In this document: in pieces, positions 58,139-64,000 of the stretch
Layout of the letters: each line of letters starts with the position of its first letter
How positions within the stretch are numbered: position 1 is the first letter of the stretch
Source: Mycetohabitans sp. B8
Lineage (GTDB): Bacteria > Pseudomonadota > Gammaproteobacteria > Burkholderiales > Burkholderiaceae
Direction of reading: 5' to 3'
Assembly: GCF_021991875.1 (NCBI RefSeq)
Contig: NZ_JAHLKR010000018.1
Coordinates: 1 to 64,000, forward strand
Length of the DNA: 64,000 nucleotides
Translations under genes and position numbers: made by a program
Notes under the pieces: generated by a model
The model's database searches: none
What the model saw: only the letters and a program-made list of their open reading frames with translations
What the model was told of the DNA's origin: nothing

Positions 58139-59429
58139 CCGCCACAGTAGCTCAAGTACATCAATCGTTGGACAATTCCAGTGTATCGAGGCGTCGGATA
58201 TCGACATCCCGGAGGACGGAAATTCACTAAAGTCGTCGGTAAAGGCACCGAAACGCCCAATCTTGAGCCAGTTTGCCTCATCGGCAGGCTATCACAGCAC
58301 GCCCATCATTTGCATGCTGTGCATCGCAATCGTGATGATCAGCGCCGACGGTTTGCGCAAGGCCAGCCACGTGGCTGCTCTACGCGCGACGCATCGGACA
58401 ACGGCCCGCGCCAGTGGCCAAAACATTCGCGCATTAGGATGATTTTTTCGCAGCGCCAAACTAGCCCAGCGTTGGGCAAAGTTGGATCAGCCCCGCCAAA
58501 TCATAACTTCCAGCGCGTTTCGCTAACCCGTCGAAGTACTGATTTCTTTTGGATGGATTCTTTTAGGCCGTTGATCACCATCACCCGCTCGCCAATCAGG
58601 CGCTCGATCCACTCGTTCTACGATTCCAGCTAATTGAGCCGACGCGCGTCCGGTGAATAAAAATGGCATTTCCAGTGTCGCGTACATTTAGCACTCGACG
58701 GCATCGTGACGGCTCTCGGCAGCTTCACGTCACGCGCTGCCTTCCCCCAGTTGTGCAGGGTCTGTTTCGGTACTCTCAGCGTTGTTGCCACTGTTGCCAT
58801 GCTTTTTTGACCGGCTTTTACCAGTCAAACTGCTTCCAGCTTGAATTCGAGCGTGACTCGACATCTAGACCCTTCTTGCTTGATTTTTATTCTAGGCAAG
58901 GGATTCGTTTCTCACAGGCAAATTCAGAGATCGATATTAAACCGACTTTTTATTATTGTGTTTCACATTCCTAATGATATCGTGACGCGATCTATTGTGA
59001 AGGGCCTACTACGTTCACCTGTGTGCCCGCGTGTATCCACTCCCATGCGGCCTCTACGCAAAGATTGTGTAATAAATTCTCTATCTTTACCGACGCTCCG
59101 TGCGAAATGGGCCAGCTTCATGCGCTCCAAGCTACGTGTGTACGGTGCGGCCGGGAATGGTGGAATGTAACTGAACCCGCACCATCACTTATTCGATCCG
59201 CACGTTATTTCGGCTGCTTGCTGCTTACTATTGCCAGCTTCGCACAAGCTTCTTCAAAATGTGAGTTGCCAACAGACGATGTAACAACTTCCGCATATTG
59301 GCATTACACTATCCGCCAAGAACATGACGGTCAAAGTCCACCGCTGTGCTCAGCTTCCCACTTTTAGCTAATCTGGTGTGTGGCCTCACTTCGTATTGCG
59401 CCGTTTTTTATCGACTGCCGAGCTTACAG
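58139..59429. other. Gap between the F-box paralogues with transposase debris
   Basis: About 1.3 kb without a complete gene. Apart from an IS3 OrfA remnant at 58700-58880 nothing is recognised. The last 40 bases before each F-box gene share a similar (G)AGCTT..ATGGACTT leader. Confidence 0.4.
58700..58880 (-). pseudogene. IS3-family OrfA remnant
   Basis: Minus strand: FKLEAV, stop, LVKAGQKSMATVATTLRVPK then QTLHNWGKAARDVKL. This is the helix-turn-helix part of an IS3-type OrfA, broken by a stop. Confidence 0.65.
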
Positions 59430-60785
59430 ATGGACTTTGACCTGAATGTCGCTTTGAACGACTCCCGAGCCTACATGTGTGCATTGGAGTCGTGCCCGCA
59501 GCCTGCTGCGTCGGCACTCCCGTCGATACTGAAACCAGCAAGCGGTAGGCTGGCGAGCCCGTTGGCCAGCTGGCCCGCGACGTATCATGACCTGCCGCGC
59601 GAACTCATTGAACGGATCGGTGACTACGTGCCCGTTCAAGACGTGAGAAATTTTTCAGCAGTCGATCGTCGTACGTATCATGCGATGCAAAGTCGGCGGT
59701 TAGTCTACCGCTACTGGCAACGAGCCAACCAAGCCGTCAGTCTCGCGTCAGTCAACCAGCTGCTCAATGAGATGGATGGCACGCTCGCCGATCCGGCGCA
59801 GCACGTCGAGCCGCTTGACGCGCTGCGCCAGCGCCTGCAAGCATTGCCGGAGGCCGAGCAAGGCGAGGCGTTCAAGCGATTGTTCGCAGCCGCGCAGCGC
59901 ATTCCGAAGGATGGCGTGCAGATACAAAAAGCGCTGTTGCTGCATACATTGCGCGATTTCCATTGGAGCCAGCGGGATGAATTATTCGACTTCGCTTACG
60001 CGATGGCGCAGCGGCGTGCGCCCGAGCAAGACAATATCTGGACGGAACTCGCTGACAGTTTGGAATTCTTGTTGTTTGGCTCTGCTGAGTTTGCCAAGCG
60101 TTATCAGGCGCTCGTGGCTCGGCTTGCGTCCTTGAGAATGTCCGAGCAAGCGGAGCTGATCCCGGTATTGTGTAGGCGAATGATTCACTTTGGTGGAAGC
60201 GACGACCGTCTCCCTGGGCTGTATGCGGTATTACGCGAACAAGCGTTGCAACTGCCCCCCTCTCATCAAGGCGAATCGGTTGGCATGTTAGCCAGTGCCA
60301 TATGGGCTTTGCCGCACGCGGAGCGGCTCGCACAGTACACGCAGCTGCGTGATGTGGCGCTGTCGCTGCCTGACGAACAGTTGAGCATTGCGCTACGCGA
60401 TCTTCTGGAGGGGTTGACGGATTTACCTCGTGAGCACCACGCATACGAACTTCAGTTACTGGAGCCGGCATTGCTGCGCATACTGCCAGCGCAGCGCGCG
60501 CAGGCCGCACTCGGCCTACTAACGTATACCTACAAACTAGACGATGCACTGGTAAAGTGGGTTTGGCAGCAGGGGTTGAGCCTACTGAATGGCGCGGGCG
60601 AAGCTGCCTTATGGGACGTGCTCAGCAAACTTCGGGCTAAGTGGTTGCTATCTAATTTAAACGATCGTCAATGGAATATGGTGACGGGTGAAATCACCCG
60701 ATTTATGGAAACCAACCAGTTCTCCGAGTCGGCTCGAGCGCGGATCCAGGACAGCGCGCTTTGGCTTAGAAGTCTGCCACATTAA
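59430..60785 (+). CDS. F-box-like protein, copy 2 (possible effector)
   Basis: 451 residues from the ATG at 59430 (MDFDLNVALND), chosen to match copy 1. F-box-like motif at ~53-92: HDLPRELIERIGDYVPVQDV, then FSAVDRRTYHAM. The following region matches copy 1 strongly (NEMDGTLADPAQHVEPLDAL; RIPKDGVQIQKALLL) and is helical, with the LPPSHQGESVGMLAS repeat. Clear sequence divergence from copy 1 shows an old duplication, with both frames kept open. Both lack signal peptides, so export would need a type III-like route. Skp1 binding is predicted, not shown. Confidence 0.68.
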   Translation: MDFDLNVALNDSRAYMCALESCPQPAASALPSILKPASGRLASPLASWPATYHDLPRELIERIGDYVPVQDVRNFSAVDRRTYHAMQSRRLVYRYWQRANQAVSLASVNQLLNEMDGTLADPAQHVEPLDALRQRLQALPEAEQGEAFKRLFAAAQRIPKDGVQIQKALLLHTLRDFHWSQRDELFDFAYAMAQRRAPEQDNIWTELADSLEFLLFGSAEFAKRYQALVARLASLRMSEQAELIPVLCRRMIHFGGSDDRLPGLYAVLREQALQLPPSHQGESVGMLASAIWALPHAERLAQYTQLRDVALSLPDEQLSIALRDLLEGLTDLPREHHAYELQLLEPALLRILPAQRAQAALGLLTYTYKLDDALVKWVWQQGLSLLNGAGEAALWDVLSKLRAKWLLSNLNDRQWNMVTGEITRFMETNQFSESARARIQDSALWLRSLPH

Positions 60786-60948
60786 CCCGTGGCTGAACAC
60801 GCGATAGTGTCGTCCGCGTTCGACTCGGCCCCCAACCGTGTCCTTGTCCTCGAGCCTAACCTCGATGGCGACGACGAATTGATCTTTTGAGGCGTAGTCA
60901 AGATAATTCTTGCATGCCGGTTGCCGATGACCAGGACACGCCCCCGGC
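60786..60948. other. Spacer after the F-box copy 2; nothing recognised
   Basis: Short non-coding stretch before the frameshifted unknown gene. Confidence 0.3.
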
Positions 60949-62943
<1,995 letters not shown>

Positions 62944-63110
62944 GACAGCCTCCTGTCAGAGGGTCCAATATACACCGCGCCGCTGTGCGGCGTCACATGC
63001 TCGGGTAGCGGGGGCCGCGCGATCCGTATTGCTCGATCAGTTGCGCGCTGCGCGACGACGCGTAGGGCACATACCGTTCATGTCATCCATGACACCTATT
63101 ATCGTACCGC

Positions 63111-64000
63111 TCATGCCGCGTGCCGTACTGGCGCCAATGCGCCTTCGCCATTCGCGGCGCTGACGATTGCCACACGCAGCGCGTCCGCCTGCGGCAGCAC
63201 GTGATGGGCAAAGCAATGCGCGGTCGCGATTTTTGCGTCACAGAACACCGGATCCTGTGCCCGTGTGGCATGCGCCGCAAGCATCGCGCGCGCGAGCTGC
63301 CATCCACACAGCACGATGCCGAATAGTTTCAGGTACGGCACACTGCCAGCATAGACTGCATTCGGATCCGTCTTCGCGTGACCGATCACGAACTCGATCG
63401 ATTCGGCCAGCGCAGCGCGCGCCGCCGCCAGGCGCTCGCGCATCGCCGCGAATACTGGCTCCTCGTGATGGGCTAGCTCGCACTCAGTGAGCGCAATCTG
63501 CTCGCACAGCCCGCGAGCGACCGCGCCGCCGTCGTGCACGGTCTTGCGACCCACCAGATCGTTTGCTTGGATGGCGGTCGTGCCTTCGTAAATCGGCAGA
63601 ATGCGTGCGTCACGGTAATGCTGTGCGGCGCCGGTTTCCTCGATGAAACCCATGCCACCGTGGACCTGCACGCCCATGCTGGCAACCTCGACCGACAACT
63701 CGGTGCTCCAGCCTTTGACAATCGGCACCAGGAACTCATAGCGCCGCGCATATTGCTCCCGCACCGAAGCGTCCGGATGCCGATGCGCGATATCGCAGGC
63801 GGACGCAGCAAAGTAGTTCAGCGAGCGTGCGCCCTCGATCAATGCGCGCATCGTCATCAGCATCCGCTTGACATCCGGATGCTGGTCAATCGTTACTGCC
63901 TGCTTGGCCGAGCCATCGACCGGTCGGCTCTGCACGCGCTCGGCCGCATACGCAGCGGCCTGTTGGTAGGCGCGCTCAGCAATCGCCACGCCCTGCATGC
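63111..64000 (-). CDS. Acyl-CoA dehydrogenase, C-terminal part (5' end outside window)
   Basis: The visible 296 residues are the C-terminal half of a long (~590-residue) acyl-CoA dehydrogenase: helical FAD domain with IDQHPDVKRMLMTMRALIEG, GVQVHGGMGFIEETGAAQHY and the active-site stretch ILPIYEGTTAIQANDL, then a C-terminal extension typical of the FadE/DmdC-like group. The frame is open to the window edge. Oxidises an acyl-CoA to the 2-enoyl-CoA, passing electrons to ETF. Confidence 0.9.
   Translation of the reverse strand, partial: MQGVAIAERAYQQAAAYAAERVQSRPVDGSAKQAVTIDQHPDVKRMLMTMRALIEGARSLNYFAASACDIAHRHPDASVREQYARRYEFLVPIVKGWSTELSVEVASMGVQVHGGMGFIEETGAAQHYRDARILPIYEGTTAIQANDLVGRKTVHDGGAVARGLCEQIALTECELAHHEEPVFAAMRERLAAARAALAESIEFVIGHAKTDPNAVYAGSVPYLKLFGIVLCGWQLARAMLAAHATRAQDPVFCDAKIATAHCFAHHVLPQADALRVAIVSAANGEGALAPVRHAA

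Noticed and set aside
59180-59220. A type III hrp-box (TTCG-N16-TTCG) before F-box copy 2.
   Set aside because: Two TTCG motifs are present but the spacer is about 13 bases, not 16, and copy 1 has none.

Overview
The window looks like chromosome of a Burkholderiaceae bacterium with strong signs of genome decay. It most resembles an endofungal Mycetohabitans (Burkholderia rhizoxinica group) replicon. That placement is an inference from the Burkholderia-type prp (methylcitrate) cluster, the style of the nonribosomal peptide synthetase (NRPS), the many broken insertion sequences and catabolic genes, and the eukaryote-like F-box proteins. No rRNA or tRNA gene was recognised and no CRISPR array was seen.

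Layout. 1-7561 (minus) is the 5' part of a large NRPS gene that runs off the left edge: formyltransferase domain, a half-condensation domain, then A-T and dual C/E domains in two nearly identical 3,243-bp modules. 7.7-9.6 kb holds IS630 and IS5 wreckage. 9.7-17.8 kb is mostly intact single genes: secreted glycoside hydrolase, arylamine N-acetyltransferase, lipoprotein, alpha/beta hydrolase with an H-NS-like gene, polysaccharide deacetylase, glycosyltransferase and a small membrane protein. 18-26 kb is a graveyard of IS3, IS5, ISL3, IS66 and group II intron pieces with a few islands: a Phd/VapC toxin-antitoxin pair, an H-NS-like gene, an AfsA-type hotdog gene and a queH remnant. 26.3-28.0 kb is an OFA-type transporter. 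28.1-31.1 kb holds more mobile debris and a decayed arginine transport/catabolism cluster (ABC ATPase, argR, astB, astE). 31.2-43 kb carries a patatin/BamA-like protein, an orphan response regulator, a large lipoprotein, a sirtuin, an AT-rich nucleotide-transporter-like gene and a GNAT acetyltransferase.

41.7-49.8 kb is a complete propionate cluster: divergent prpR, then prpB-prpC-acnD-prpF. A well-spaced sigma-54 promoter and a large dyad lie between prpR and prpB. These genes should convert propionyl-CoA to pyruvate and succinate through 2-methylcitrate. 49.8-52.7 kb has a small exported protein, a CBS-domain protein and an Ala/Pro-rich membrane protein.

53.3-56.5 kb is a second mobile island: a VapBC pair, an integrase remnant, a YefM/YoeB pair, and a Tn3 transposase remnant interrupted by a nearly complete IS481 element. 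56.8-60.8 kb contains two paralogous F-box proteins. 61.4-64 kb ends with an IS110 remnant, a thiolase and the 3' part of an acyl-CoA dehydrogenase gene.

All functional calls come from reading motifs by eye. No alignments or database searches were run, so family names are as good as the motifs cited, and boundaries of decayed elements are approximate.
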